In this document: positions 53,494 to 64,000 of the stretch, piece after piece | Layout: every line of letters starts with the position of its first letter | Position numbering within the stretch: position 1 is the stretch's first letter | Assembly (NCBI RefSeq): GCF_003544815.1 | Contig: NZ_CP032100.1 | Span: 1,984,001 to 2,048,000 of the forward strand | Length of the DNA stretch: 64,000 nucleotides | Source of the DNA: Arcobacter suis CECT 7833 | GTDB taxonomy: Bacteria > Campylobacterota > Campylobacteria > Campylobacterales > Arcobacteraceae | Direction: 5' to 3' | Program-made: the position numbers and the translations under genes | The notes under the pieces: generated by a model | Seen by the model: the letters and a program-made list of their open reading frames with translations, nothing else | The model's database searches: none | Told to the model about the DNA's origin: nothing

Positions 53494-54892
53494 AACTATT
53501 TTTAGACAATATGACATCAGAGGTGTTGTAAATGAGGATTTAACACAAGAAAACTCTAAACTTATTGGATATTTTTTAGGTTTAACAATAAAAGAAAAAA
53601 TCAAAACTATTCCATATATAATTGTAGGTTACGATATAAGAACTCACTCAAATATGTTATTTGAAGCTTTAATCTCAGGACTTAATTTATCTGGCTGTAA
53701 AGTTCTAAATATTGGACTTGTTGCAACTGGGGTGAACTATTTTGCATCTTTCCAAGAATTTTTAGTAAATAATGAAACTATAAAACCAAATGCTTCAGTT
53801 ATGATAACGGGAAGCCACAATGCAAAAAAATATAATGGTTTTAAAATCACAATAAATAATGAACCATTTTTTGGAGATGAATTATTAGCCTTATATGAAA
53901 GAATTTTAAAAAATCAAAATATAGAGATTCCACTAAACTTAGATTTTATAGAAATTGATACAAAAAAATTATATGTAGATTATATGGTAAATCAATTTTC
54001 ACACTTAAAAGATTTTAAAATACCATTTGCAGTTGATTGTGGAAATGGTGTAGCAAATACAGTTTTATGTGAAATATTAGATAAATTAAATCTAAATTAC
54101 CAAGGAATACACCTAACTCCTGATGGAGAATTCCCAAATCATCATCCAGACCCAACAAATGAAAAAAATCTTGAAGATTTAAAAACTCTATTAAAAGATG
54201 ATTGTAATTTGGGTTTTGCTTATGATGGTGATGCTGATAGAATTGCTGTATTAACTCAAAAGTATAATATTAAAGGTGATATGTTAGCCCTACTTTTTTC
54301 AAAAACTATGAAAAATCCAGTGATTATTGGAGAAGTTACCTATTCACAAAATATCTTTGATGAGTTAAATCATGATACAAAAACTATTATGGATAAAACT
54401 GGTTATTCAAATTTAAGACTAAAACTAAAAGAGTTAAATGCTGATTTAGCAGCAGAAGTTTCAGGACATATCTTTTTTAATGACAGATATTATGGTTTTG
54501 ATGATGCTATTTATGCAACTTTTAGAGTTTTAGAGCTTTTATACAAAGGAATAGATTTAGATTTTGAGTTAGATAAACTTCCAAAAGTTTATACAAGTTC
54601 AAATATAGAATTAGAAGTTGAGGAAAAAAACAAGTTTTTAATCATAAAAAAAATAGAAGAAAAACTAAATCAAATCCAAAGAGGATTTCCAATAATCAAA
54701 GATATTTTAAAAATCGATGGTCTTAGAATAAATTTTGAATATGGTTGGGCATTAATTCGAGCTTCAAATACAAATGCAGTTATTATGACAAAATATGAAG
54801 CCACAAGTTATGCAACAGCAATGAGTTATAAAAAAGCAGTAGAAAATATTATAAATGAGGTAATAAATGAAATTAATAGCATTACAAATTAA
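53483..54892 (+). CDS. Phosphomannomutase/phosphoglucomutase (ManB/AlgC-like)
   Basis: A 469-aa phosphohexomutase with all four domain motifs: RQYDIRGVVNEDL at the start, the phosphoserine loop VMITGSHNAKKYNGFK (TGSHN where TASHN is usual), the metal loop AYDGDADRIAVL, and the C-terminal RASNTNAVIMTKYEA phosphate-binding loop. It could supply Glc-1-P or Man-1-P for glycan synthesis, including the rhamnose pathway. Overlaps the next gene by 26 bp. Confidence 0.92.
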   Translation: MINKTIFRQYDIRGVVNEDLTQENSKLIGYFLGLTIKEKIKTIPYIIVGYDIRTHSNMLFEALISGLNLSGCKVLNIGLVATGVNYFASFQEFLVNNETIKPNASVMITGSHNAKKYNGFKITINNEPFFGDELLALYERILKNQNIEIPLNLDFIEIDTKKLYVDYMVNQFSHLKDFKIPFAVDCGNGVANTVLCEILDKLNLNYQGIHLTPDGEFPNHHPDPTNEKNLEDLKTLLKDDCNLGFAYDGDADRIAVLTQKYNIKGDMLALLFSKTMKNPVIIGEVTYSQNIFDELNHDTKTIMDKTGYSNLRLKLKELNADLAAEVSGHIFFNDRYYGFDDAIYATFRVLELLYKGIDLDFELDKLPKVYTSSNIELEVEEKNKFLIIKKIEEKLNQIQRGFPIIKDILKIDGLRINFEYGWALIRASNTNAVIMTKYEATSYATAMSYKKAVENIINEVINEINSITN

Positions 54893-55586
54893 AACAACAT
54901 CAAATTTTCAAGAAAATCTAACTCACTTAAAGAATTTAATAAATTTATGTGAAGTAAAGTCTCTTATCTTAGCACCAGAACTAGCTCTGAGCGGATTTTC
55001 TTATGATAGAATGGAAGAAGCTGCACAACTTAGTCTAAAAGCCATAGAAGAGATAACAGAGTTAAGTAAAGATAAAACAATAGCTTTAACATTTATTACA
55101 AAAAAAGAAAACAGATTTTTTAATACTTTATATATATTTCATCACCAACAAATCATTCACACTCAATCAAAAGTAAAACTTTTCCCACTTGGAAATGAAC
55201 TTGAATATTTTAGCGCTGGAAAGGAAGAAGATATAAAAATCATAGAAGTAAATGGTTTAAAAATAGCTACTTTAATATGTTTTGAACTAAGATTCCCTCA
55301 ACTTTGGGAAAAAGTAAAAGGTGCTGATATTATTTTAAATCCAGCAATGTGGGGATTAAAAAGAAAAGACCACTATGAATCAATCTCAAAAGCTCTTGCA
55401 CTTGTAAGTCAATGTTTCGTAATTGCCTGTAATAGTGCAGATGAAAACATGGCAAAAGGAAGTGCAATAATAAATCCATTTGGAATTGTAAAAAAAGATG
55501 ATTCAAAAGAGATTATTGAAGATTTTTTTGATTTAAATGAGATAAAAAAAGTAAGAACTTATATAAATATTGGTTTAGATAGATAA
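54867..55586 (+). CDS. Carbon-nitrogen hydrolase (nitrilase superfamily)
   Basis: A 239-aa amidase with the catalytic triad Glu38 (LAPELALSGF), Lys104 (SKVKLFP) and Cys138 (LICFELRFP). It is somewhat shorter than the usual 260-280 aa. Members cleave small amides such as deaminated glutathione or omega-amides; the substrate cannot be chosen from sequence. Confidence 0.88.
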   Translation: MKLIALQIKTTSNFQENLTHLKNLINLCEVKSLILAPELALSGFSYDRMEEAAQLSLKAIEEITELSKDKTIALTFITKKENRFFNTLYIFHHQQIIHTQSKVKLFPLGNELEYFSAGKEEDIKIIEVNGLKIATLICFELRFPQLWEKVKGADIILNPAMWGLKRKDHYESISKALALVSQCFVIACNSADENMAKGSAIINPFGIVKKDDSKEIIEDFFDLNEIKKVRTYINIGLDR

Positions 55587-55612
55587 CTTTTTATAAATTA
55601 GAGATTTTTTCT

Positions 55613-55822
55613 CTAATCTACTTTTAGTGAATTTTTTATTTCTTCCAAACTCACTCCATTTTGTTTTGCTAATAATGCTAATTTTGTAATTCTTCTAATA
55701 TGTGTTGGAATTACTTTATATGTTGTAAAAGTCGTTGCTTTTACACCTATTTCTTCTGCAAATTTTCCTTGAGAAGAAAATCCAATCTCTTTAATTATTT
55801 TTCTAAATTCTTTCTTTTCCAA
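55613..55822 (-). CDS. Small HTH protein, 69 aa
   Basis: MEKKEFRKIIKEIGFSSQGK then FAEEIGVKATTFTTYKV, a repressor-like helix-turn-helix, similar in plan to the protein at 44215. A hairpin (ATTAGAGA and TCTCTAAT, 55597-55617) overlaps its stop codon and may separate it from the converging nitrilase gene. Confidence 0.55.
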   Translation of the reverse strand: MEKKEFRKIIKEIGFSSQGKFAEEIGVKATTFTTYKVIPTHIRRITKLALLAKQNGVSLEEIKNSLKVD

Positions 55823-55985
55823 TGTCTTTTTTTCATGTTAAATTTTTTTGGAATTATAATGATTGATAGCTAAATAATATATTAATTTTTTATTAAAAAC
55901 AAGCAAATTCTAGTAATATTTGACAAATAATCTCTTTTTGGCTAGAATCCCGAACTTAATTTAAGAAAAAACAAAGGAGAAGACT

Positions 55986-56483
55986 ATGAGATTAAAAATT
56001 ATTTTAATAACTCTAATACTAATATCTAATGTTTTTGCATCAGATTTTGACATTAATAACCTAACACCACAAGAGATAAAAACTCTAAAAGAAATAAAAG
56101 CACATGGTAAAGAAAACGGTTTAAGTTACTCTTTAATGGCAATAGCTATTAAAGAATCTGGATTGGGTAAATACCTAGTAAATGTAGATACAAAAGATTA
56201 TGGTTTATATCAAGCTAATATAAAAACTGTTATTAGCAGAGAAAATGCACCTGACACATCATGGAATAGAAATGTTTTTGCAATGAAATTAATTTCTGAT
56301 TTTCAGTTTGCAACAAAAAATGCAATAGATGAACTAACTTACTGGCAAAAAGTCCATAATAATAATTGGTCAAGAGTTTGGAGTAGTTACAATGGTGGTT
56401 GGAAATATAACAGCGATGCTGCAAAACAATACTCAAAAGACATAGCTTCAATTATACGAGAACTTAAAAAAGTTGAAGTATGA
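55986..56483 (+). CDS. Exported lytic transglycosylase-like protein
   Basis: A 165-aa protein with a signal peptide (IILITLILISNVFAS) and an SLT-type lysozyme fold: catalytic Glu57 in AIAIKESGLGKY, then YGLYQANIKTVISR, and a C-terminal WSSYNGGW. It should cleave peptidoglycan glycan strands. AAAGGAGA precedes the start. Short for the family, one domain only. Confidence 0.85.
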   Translation: MRLKIILITLILISNVFASDFDINNLTPQEIKTLKEIKAHGKENGLSYSLMAIAIKESGLGKYLVNVDTKDYGLYQANIKTVISRENAPDTSWNRNVFAMKLISDFQFATKNAIDELTYWQKVHNNNWSRVWSSYNGGWKYNSDAAKQYSKDIASIIRELKKVEV

Positions 56484-56491
56484 TATATAAT

Positions 56492-56510
56492 AACTAGGAT
56501 TTTCCTAGTT
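56492..56510 (+). terminator. Hairpin after the transglycosylase gene
   Basis: AACTAGGA and TCCTAGTT with a 3-nt loop, followed by an imperfect T-rich tail. Confidence 0.5.
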
Positions 56511-56593
56511 AAATAATTCTCTCTTTTTTATTCAAATTCTTTTCTACAACGTACAAACATCATAAAAAAATTCAATTCATCTTTTTATTAAAC

Positions 56594-56605
56594 TTGATAA
56601 TCATT
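56594..56605. promoter_or_regulatory. Fur-box-like half, left
   Basis: TTGATAATCATT, the exact reverse complement of the element at 56651-56662 and a match to the core of the Fur consensus. Confidence 0.6.
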
Positions 56606-56650
56606 CTTAATATTAATTTTAAATTAAGATTACTTATGTATTATTTCAAT

Positions 56651-56662
56651 AATGATTATCAA
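56651..56662. promoter_or_regulatory. Fur-box-like half, right
   Basis: AATGATTATCAA, in inverted orientation to 56594-56605, about 16 bp before a small-peptide start. The pair brackets the probable promoter of the iron operon. Confidence 0.6.
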
Positions 56663-56677
56663 TATAAAGGATTTAAA

Positions 56678-56743
56678 ATGATTAATTGTTTTGAAATAAA
56701 AAATAAAAATGACTTAGTAAAACCAACTGGTTGCACTTGTTAA
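56678..56743 (+). CDS. 21-aa cysteine-containing peptide
   Basis: AAAGGA then ATG; the frame gives 21 residues beginning MINCFEIKNKN and ending KPTGCTC. A second AAAGGA follows its stop and serves the next gene. Three cysteines, two in a C-x-C at the end, behind Fur-like boxes suggest an iron- or metal-responsive small peptide or leader. Function unknown. Confidence 0.5.
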   Translation: MINCFEIKNKNDLVKPTGCTC

Positions 56744-56756
56744 TAAAGGATTTAAG

Positions 56757-57092
56757 ATGAGCGTATTAATAATTGGTGGTGATCAAATTTCACAAATATC
56801 TTCTATGTTAGAAAGTTTGGGTGCAAAAACAATAAATCATTGGGATGCAAGAAAAAAATCTTCTGCTCCAAAGAAAAAAGTTCCTCAAGATACAGATTGT
56901 ATTGTAATGATTACTTCATTTTTAAATCATAATACAATGCTTAAATACAAAAGTGAAGCAAAAAAGAAAAATATTCCATTTATCTGTACAAAAAGATCTA
57001 TTTCTTGTGTATATGATGAATATGTAAAAATAATGGGTATAAAAGATTGTTCAAGCTGTTATGTAAATTGTGCTGGTGATTTAAAGTGTTAA
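56757..57092 (+). CDS. DUF2325 protein
   Basis: A 111-aa protein with VLIIGGDQISQISSMLESLG and INHWDARKK, then DCIVMITSFLNHNTM and IPFICTKRSIS, the DUF2325 pattern. Cysteines near the C-terminus (CSSCYVNCAGDLKC) may bind metal. Follows the 21-aa peptide by 13 bp and overlaps the next gene. Iron-regulated by position. Confidence 0.8.
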   Translation: MSVLIIGGDQISQISSMLESLGAKTINHWDARKKSSAPKKKVPQDTDCIVMITSFLNHNTMLKYKSEAKKKNIPFICTKRSISCVYDEYVKIMGIKDCSSCYVNCAGDLKC

Positions 57093-57847
57093 GTAATAAT
57101 TTCATAGGTTTTGATGAAACAAAAGAGTATTTACCAAAAGATTTTGATGAATTCAATTCTATATTTAGACTACGACAACTATTCTTGAGTTTAAGTAATA
57201 ATATTTTTAAATGTACTTGTACTTTTACAAAATATGAACAAATTAAGTTTTCCAAATACACTTTAAAAGGTGCTTTTTCATATAAAATAGCAAATTTAAT
57301 GCCTTTTAGTTTTATTAAAACAAATAAAATAATCAATCAAAGAAGTTTTAAAATATGTATTAATTCAACAAAAATTATTAATAATTATTTAAACCCTAAT
57401 ATAAAAAATCCAGTTTTTATTTCAAACAAAAATCTACTTCCAGTTGCAAAACTTATATCACATTGTTATATAAATAATAAAATGCAACTACTTATTGATA
57501 AACATTTGTTATTTCATGAATTTGTCTTGAAAAAGATAAAAAAACTTCATAATGATAAAACTGTTATAGATTTGGGCGATTCAATCTGTATAAAGTCAGA
57601 AGATTTTATTGGTTTAAAAATTTATACTTCATGGAAAGAAATAGAAGTTAAAAAACCAAATATCAAAGATGAATTAGAAGATGCAATCAAATCTATAAAA
57701 AAAGGTGAATATTTTCAGATATATTTAGCCTATCCAAAAAATAGTGAATTCACAAAACAAATTCCTGTTTTTGTAGATGAATTAAAAAATAAAGAGTATC
57801 AAATTAAAGCAATTCCGTACTCATTACGATCAATTATAAAAAAATAA
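57086..57847 (+). CDS. Unknown protein of the Fur-associated operon, 253 aa
   Basis: GTG start overlapping the DUF2325 stop by 7 bp. A basic, mainly soluble protein (FIGFDETKEYLPKDFDEFNS near the start; ENVKKPNIK-type charged C-terminal half with DELEDAIKSIKKGEYFQIYL). No signal peptide or known motif is seen. Position between DUF2325 and flavodoxin suggests a role in iron limitation. Alternative start codons are possible. Confidence 0.6.
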   Translation: MLSNNFIGFDETKEYLPKDFDEFNSIFRLRQLFLSLSNNIFKCTCTFTKYEQIKFSKYTLKGAFSYKIANLMPFSFIKTNKIINQRSFKICINSTKIINNYLNPNIKNPVFISNKNLLPVAKLISHCYINNKMQLLIDKHLLFHEFVLKKIKKLHNDKTVIDLGDSICIKSEDFIGLKIYTSWKEIEVKKPNIKDELEDAIKSIKKGEYFQIYLAYPKNSEFTKQIPVFVDELKNKEYQIKAIPYSLRSIIKK

Positions 57848-57872
57848 TATATTTATTAGGAGAAAAAGATAG

Positions 57873-58370
57873 ATGTCAACAGCAATATTTTTTGCAAGTA
57901 CTACAGGAAATTCAGATGAAGTGGCAAGTAAAATCTCATCTGCATTAGGTAAAATAGAAGTATTTAATTTAGCAAATACAAAAGTTGAGAGAATCAATGA
58001 ATATGATAAAATAATTTTAGGTGGTTCAACATGGGGAGATGGTGAATTAAATGATGACTGGGAAGATGCTTGGGGAGATTTTTGTAAATTAAATTTATCA
58101 AAAAAAACTGTTGCACTTTTTGGTTTAGGAGATCAAGAAAGTTATAGTGATGAATTTTGTAGTGCTTTAGGTGAAATATACAAACAAGTTGTTAGTTTAG
58201 GAGCAACAGTTGTAGGATTTACTTCAACAAACGGTTATCATCATGATAGTTCAAAGGCACAAATTGATAATAAATTTGTTGGATTAGTTATTGATGAAGA
58301 CAATCAAAGTGAATTAACAGATAAAAGAATTGAAGATTGGGTAAAAGATATAAAAGAAGATATTTTATAA
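57873..58370 (+). CDS. fldA: Flavodoxin (long chain)
   Basis: A 165-aa FMN protein: the phosphate loop is FASTTGNSDEVASKI, GGSTWGDGELNDDWEDAW holds the aromatic FMN contact, and the long-chain insertion GLGDQESYSDEFCSALG is present. It replaces ferredoxin under iron limitation, which fits an iron-regulated operon. AGGAGAAAAAG precedes the ATG. Confidence 0.93.
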   Translation: MSTAIFFASTTGNSDEVASKISSALGKIEVFNLANTKVERINEYDKIILGGSTWGDGELNDDWEDAWGDFCKLNLSKKTVALFGLGDQESYSDEFCSALGEIYKQVVSLGATVVGFTSTNGYHHDSSKAQIDNKFVGLVIDEDNQSELTDKRIEDWVKDIKEDIL

Positions 58371-58377
58371 TATAAAA

Positions 58378-58410
58378 AGAATAAATTAAGATTTTATCTT
58401 AATTTATTCT
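58378..58410. terminator. Bidirectional terminator between fldA and fur
   Basis: AGAATAAATTAAGAT and its exact complement form a 15-bp stem with a 3-nt loop, overlapping the fur stop codon. Confidence 0.75.
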
Positions 58411-58853
58411 TGACAAGTTTCACAAGTCCCATACAACTGCATAGAATGACTTACAATTTTAAATTTATTCTTTTTAGCAATTTTATCTTGTCTTTTTTCT
58501 ATTTCATCATCCATAAATTCGATAATTTTTCCACAATTAGTACAAATTAAATGATCATGATGAGATTTTGAATTACTTTCATATTTTTTTCCATCCGTAC
58601 CAAAAGTAATAGAAGTAATTAAATCTACTTCTTCTAAAAAACTAAGAGCTCTATAAACAGTAGCTATTCCGATATTTGAATTAGGATATCTCTTTTTAAT
58701 TTCATTATATACTTCTTCTGCAGTTAAATGTTCTTTTGCATGTAACAAAATACTAAGAACTATTTCTCTTTGTTCTGTATACTTTAATCCCTTTTGTTTA
58801 ACAATTTTTTTTAATTCATCAATAATTTCTTCGTTATTATTTTCGCTTAACAT
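58404..58853 (-). CDS. fur: Ferric uptake regulator
   Basis: A 149-aa Fur-family repressor. The winged helix covers KQKGLKYTEQREIVLSILL to NIGIATVYRALSFLEEVDL; SKSHHDHLICTNCGKIIEF has the metal-binding histidines and the first zinc Cys pair, and GTCETCQE the second Cys pair at the C-terminus. It should repress the flanking iron genes through the Fur-like boxes. Divergent from feoA. Confidence 0.94.
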   Translation of the reverse strand: MLSENNNEEIIDELKKIVKQKGLKYTEQREIVLSILLHAKEHLTAEEVYNEIKKRYPNSNIGIATVYRALSFLEEVDLITSITFGTDGKKYESNSKSHHDHLICTNCGKIIEFMDDEIEKRQDKIAKKNKFKIVSHSMQLYGTCETCQE

Positions 58854-58962
58854 TAAAATACACCTTTAAAATTTTTATAGCAAATTAGTATATCTAAAGT
58901 TAACAAAAAATTACAAATATTGTTTCTTGATTAATATCAAATATAAGAAAGGATTATTACAT

Positions 58963-58968
58963 TATAAT
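58963..58968 (+). promoter_or_regulatory. Putative -10 element of feoA
   Basis: TATAAT about 31 bp upstream of the feoA ATG. Nearby TAATAATAGTTGTTAAT is at best a weak Fur-like sequence. Confidence 0.45.
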
Positions 58969-58998
58969 AATAGTTGTTAATCTTACTAAGGCTCATTT

Positions 58999-59223
58999 AT
59001 GACATTAAATCAATTAAAAATCAATGAAAGCGCAATGATAACAGCTATTAATTGTGATGAAATATTAAAAAACAGACTCTACTCTTTTGGAATCAGCAAA
59101 GGTATAAAGATAAGTATTGTTCAGTTTACACTGACAAAAAGCACAATTGAAATAAAAGTTGATCAATCTAAAATAGCTTTGAGATTAAATGAAGCTTCAA
59201 AAATAGAAGTTATACGTGGTTAA
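58999..59223 (+). CDS. feoA: Ferrous iron transport protein A
   Basis: A 74-aa SH3-like protein: MTLNQLKINESAMITAINCD and RLYSFGISKGIKISIVQ, ending with RLNEASKIEVIRG, typical of FeoA. AAGG precedes the ATG. Overlaps feoB by 8 bp, so expression is coupled. Confidence 0.9.
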   Translation: MTLNQLKINESAMITAINCDEILKNRLYSFGISKGIKISIVQFTLTKSTIEIKVDQSKIALRLNEASKIEVIRG

Positions 59224-61323
59224 TAATACTATTAAAATTGCCCTTGTTGGACAGCCAAATGTTGGTAAATCAATGCTTATTAACTCTATTTCAAATGCTC
59301 GATTAAAAGTTGGGAATTTTTCTGGAGTTACAGTTACAAAAGAACAAGTATTTTTAAATTATAAAAATTTTAATATTGAAATTATTGATTTACCTGGTGC
59401 TTATTCTTTAAATGAATATACAATTGAAGAAAAAGTTACAAAAGATTTTCTAAATAATGAAGAATATGACATTATATTAAATGTTCTTGATTCAACAAAT
59501 CTCCAAAGAAACCTTCTTTTAACTGCTGAGCTTTTAACACTTGATAAAAAAATGATACTTGCATTAAATATGAGTGATGAAGCACAAAAAGAATCAATTC
59601 TTATTGATGAAATACAATTAAGTAAAATTCTTGGTAAACCTTGTATAAAAACAAGTGCTGCAAAAAAAATTGGACTAACAAAACTATTAGATGAAATAAT
59701 CTTAAAATTCCAAACAGAAAAAGTAGGAAATAAACTATTTTTTTCAGATGTAATAGAAGAGGAAATAAAAAATATTTCTAAAGTTTTAGAAGAAAATAGC
59801 TATGAAAGCTATCAAATACATAGACAAATTGCTATAAATCTTTTAAAAGAGGATAAAAATACATATAAAAAATTCCACGATGAACCAATCTGGATAAAAA
59901 TTCAACCAGTTTTAACTGAAGCTTTCGAACACTTATTTATTCATTTTAATACTAAAAATATAAAAGATATTTTTAATGAAGAAAAGTTTGCTTTTGCAAA
60001 AGGTGCCGTTACAGAAACTGTAAAAAAAAAAATATAACAAAAACAACTCTAACAGAAAAGTTTGATTCGATATTAATTCATAAATTCTTTGGATTACCAA
60101 TTTTTTTATTTTTTATGTGGGGATTATTTCAATTAACTTTTGAAATTGGAAATATTCCTATGGAAATTATTGATTCATTTTTTGCAACTATAATTGATAA
60201 AACAAAAGAGATTTTAGGAGATAATGAGTTTTCATCAATTATTGCAGATGGAGCAATTTCAGGAGTTGGTTCAGTAGTTTTATTTTTACCAAATATTGTA
60301 ATACTTTTTTTTGGAATAGCTTTACTTGAAACAACAGGTTATATGAGTAGAGTTGCATTTTTATTAGATGGTTTTTTCCATAAGTTTGGTTTACATGGAA
60401 AATCTTTTATTCCGCTTGTAACTGGTTTTGGATGTTCAGTTCCTGCATATATGGCTGCAAGAACATTAAAAAATGAAAGAGATAGACTTTTAACTTTATT
60501 TATCATTGGATTTATGTCTTGTGGTGCAAGATTACCAATATATGTACTATTTGTTGGAGCATTTTTTTCTGAACATAATGCAGGAAATATCTTATTCTTT
60601 ATTTATATATGTGGCGCAATTTTTGGTTTAATTGCAGCTAAAATTCTAAAAATAATTGTATTTAAAAGTGAAGATGAACCTTTTGTTATGGAAATGCCAA
60701 AATATAGATTGCCTTCATTTAGACTAATTTATCATACCGTTTCAAATCAAGCAATAATGTATTTAAGAAAAGCAGGAACTTATATACTTGCTGCTTCATT
60801 ATTAATTTGGTTTGCAAGTAATTATCCAAAACATTTAGATATTGAAAACTCATTTAGCAATAAAATAGAATTAGCAATAAATAACGATGAAAGAATTATC
60901 CTTGAAAATGAATTAGCACAATATAATCTAGAACACTCATACTTAGGATATGTTGGTAAATATTCTATGCCTTTATTTGAACCTTTAGGATTTGATTGGA
61001 AAATGACTATTGCCTTAGAAACGGGTTTAGCAGCAAAAGAGATTGTAGTTTCAACGTTATCAATTTTATATGGTCTTGGAAGTGAAAATGATGAATCATC
61101 TTCAAGTTTAATGGAAAAAATAAAAAATAATATCCCAATTGAATCTGCAATATCATTTATTGTTTTTGTAATGATTTATTTACCTTGTTTAGCAGCATCA
61201 ATGGTTTTTGCGAAAGAAGCAGGAAACTGGAAATATTTAGCTTATTTATTTATCTTTACTACTGTTAGTGCATGGTTTTTATCTTTCATTGCTTACAATA
61301 TATCTAAAATATTACTTACTTAA
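59216..61323 (+). pseudogene. feoB: Ferrous iron transporter B, frame broken in an A11 run
   Basis: N-terminal part (59216-60037): G domain with GQPNVGKS (12-19), IIDLPGAYSLNEYT and NMSD, GTP-binding motifs of FeoB. C-terminal part (from about 60031 to 61323, first ATG at 60115): the membrane region with LVTGFGCSVPAYMAARTL and FMSCGARLPIY, and a later EIVVSTLSILYGLG. The two parts are in different frames. The break falls at 11 adenines (60022-60032) after the VTETV codons; one more A, or slippage, would join them with N-I-T-K-T-T-L-T-E-K-F. It could be a real mutation, phase variation or slippage, or an assembly error. GTG start overlapping feoA. Confidence 0.85.
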
Positions 61324-61387
61324 AAGCCTGAAGAAATAATCCATTAATAAATAAAGATAGAGCATCAAATTAAAGAAGTAAAAAGGG

Positions 61388-61463
61388 TGGTGCTCACAAT
61401 CGGAATCGAACCGATAACCTCTTCCTTACCATGGAATTGCTCTACCGTTGGAGCTATGCAAGC
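61388..61463 (-). tRNA. tRNA-Thr(GGT)
   Basis: 76 nt including CCA. Acceptor GCTTGCA/TGTGAGC, D stem GCTC/GAGC, anticodon loop ATGGTAA (anticodon GGT), T arm ATCGG TTCGATT CCGAT. One mismatch closes the anticodon stem. It lies downstream of 5S rRNA, beyond a terminator. Confidence 0.93.
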
Positions 61464-61575
61464 AGAATAAAAAGAAACATATATAAATAAAAGTATAAAA
61501 AACAATAAGATCAATTATAGCAAGATTAATAGGATAAAAAGCAAGCTAAAAACAAGCCCCAGAAAAAAGCGGAGC

Positions 61576-61630
61576 TAAAAAAAAAGCTTCTTCCTAAAAG
61601 AACTTGGAAAGTTCAGATAGGAAAAAGCTT
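61576..61630 (-). terminator. Terminator of the rRNA operon
   Basis: On the minus strand AAGCTTTTTCCTA pairs with TAGGAAGAAGCTT around an inner GAACTT/AAGTTC hairpin, followed by a run of nine T. It comes right after 5S rRNA. Confidence 0.8.
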
Positions 61631-61649
61631 AGTGTGTAAAAACTCAAGA

Positions 61650-61764
61650 GCTGGCAGCGGCCTACGTTTCCACCAGGGGACCCGGCAGTATTATCGGCGA
61701 TGAAGTGCTTGACTTCCAGGTTCGGAATGGGACTGGGTATTTCCACTTCTCTATAGCCACCAGC
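61650..61764 (-). rRNA. rrf: 5S ribosomal RNA
   Basis: About 115 nt. Ends pair (GCTGGTGGC with GCTGCCAGC), and the conserved CCCATTCCGAACCTGGAAGTC loop is present on the minus strand. Confidence 0.93.
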
Positions 61765-61929
61765 AAAGTTGAGTGTAAAAAGTAAGAATAGGTACTCTTT
61801 ACACTCAACTCAAACTAGAGTTAAGAAAAAATAATGTTAAAGTCTTTTGTTCTTTCTAAAAAAAAACACAATGTGTCTTAAAAATATATATAGTATATAT
61901 TTAATAAGATAGTAAACCAAAGAATTGTT

Positions 61930-64000
<2,071 letters not shown>

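Noticed and set aside
53483-54892. TGSHN instead of TASHN in the phosphohexomutase as a sign of inactivation
   Set aside because: The serine, the DGDADR metal loop and the phosphate loop are intact, and Ala-to-Gly before the serine should be tolerated.

Overview
The window comes from an AT-rich chromosome of a Campylobacterota bacterium, most likely Arcobacter or a close relative. The evidence is the low GC content, the signal-peptide-bearing AtpE, the Wzx/Wzy-type glycan locus with Campylobacter-like PglF and Pseudomonas-like Wbp enzymes, and the CcoG, FeoAB and Fur sequences. Everything here is read from the sequence; no database search was run.

Layout. 1-4065 (minus): a di-haem oxidoreductase (cut by the window edge) overlaps an imelysin lipoprotein behind a palindromic Fur-box-like site, followed by an AsmA-like envelope protein. 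4240-4773 (plus): atpE, a decayed half copy of tRNA-Leu and an intact tRNA-Leu(GAG). 4774-6340: a sparse accessory patch with a 50-aa ORF plus a GNAT-fold protein, flanked by imperfect 21-bp direct repeats. 6341-39844 (minus): a continuous surface polysaccharide (probably O-antigen) locus of about 33 kb. 40111-44433: a plasmid-like island with a ParA-type ATPase, a coiled-coil membrane protein, a truncated ORF, a dead IS3-family element and several small ORFs. 44442-56483: housekeeping genes (thiD, proA, a GH17-like membrane glycan enzyme, ccoG, a two-component pair, ogt, a phosphohexomutase, a nitrilase-family amidase and a lytic transglycosylase). 56594-61323: an iron regulon with paired Fur-like boxes, a 21-aa Cys peptide, a DUF2325 protein, an unknown protein, flavodoxin, fur, feoA and a frame-disrupted feoB. 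61388-64000 (minus): tRNA-Thr(GGT), 5S rRNA and the 3' two thirds of 23S rRNA.

How the glycan locus works (inference from families). RmlA-D make dTDP-L-rhamnose. A TviB/WbpA-type dehydrogenase with WbpB-, WbpE- and WbpD-like enzymes makes a UDP-2,3-diacetamido-uronic acid. A WbpM/PglF-like dehydratase and a WbpV-like reductase feed a WbpL/WecA-like initiating transferase. Decoration enzymes are unusually many: an AsnB-like amidotransferase, a GATase-WbpG fusion expected to make an acetamidino group, a polysaccharide deacetylase, a FemAB-like transferase, two OafA-type acyltransferases and a sulfotransferase. A permease, CysC and CysQ at the promoter end could supply and recycle PAPS for that sulfotransferase. 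Wzx, a Wzy candidate and Wzz handle export, polymerisation and chain length.

The most unusual observation is a KAP-family P-loop NTPase gene inside the glycan operon. It is bounded by perfect 24-bp direct repeats, each of which recreates the same stop/start gene overlap. Other leads are the GATase-WbpG fusion, the sulfation module with an embedded nucleotidyltransferase-like gene, a 41-bp perfect hairpin inserted into the IS3 transposase, and the A11 frameshift in feoB.
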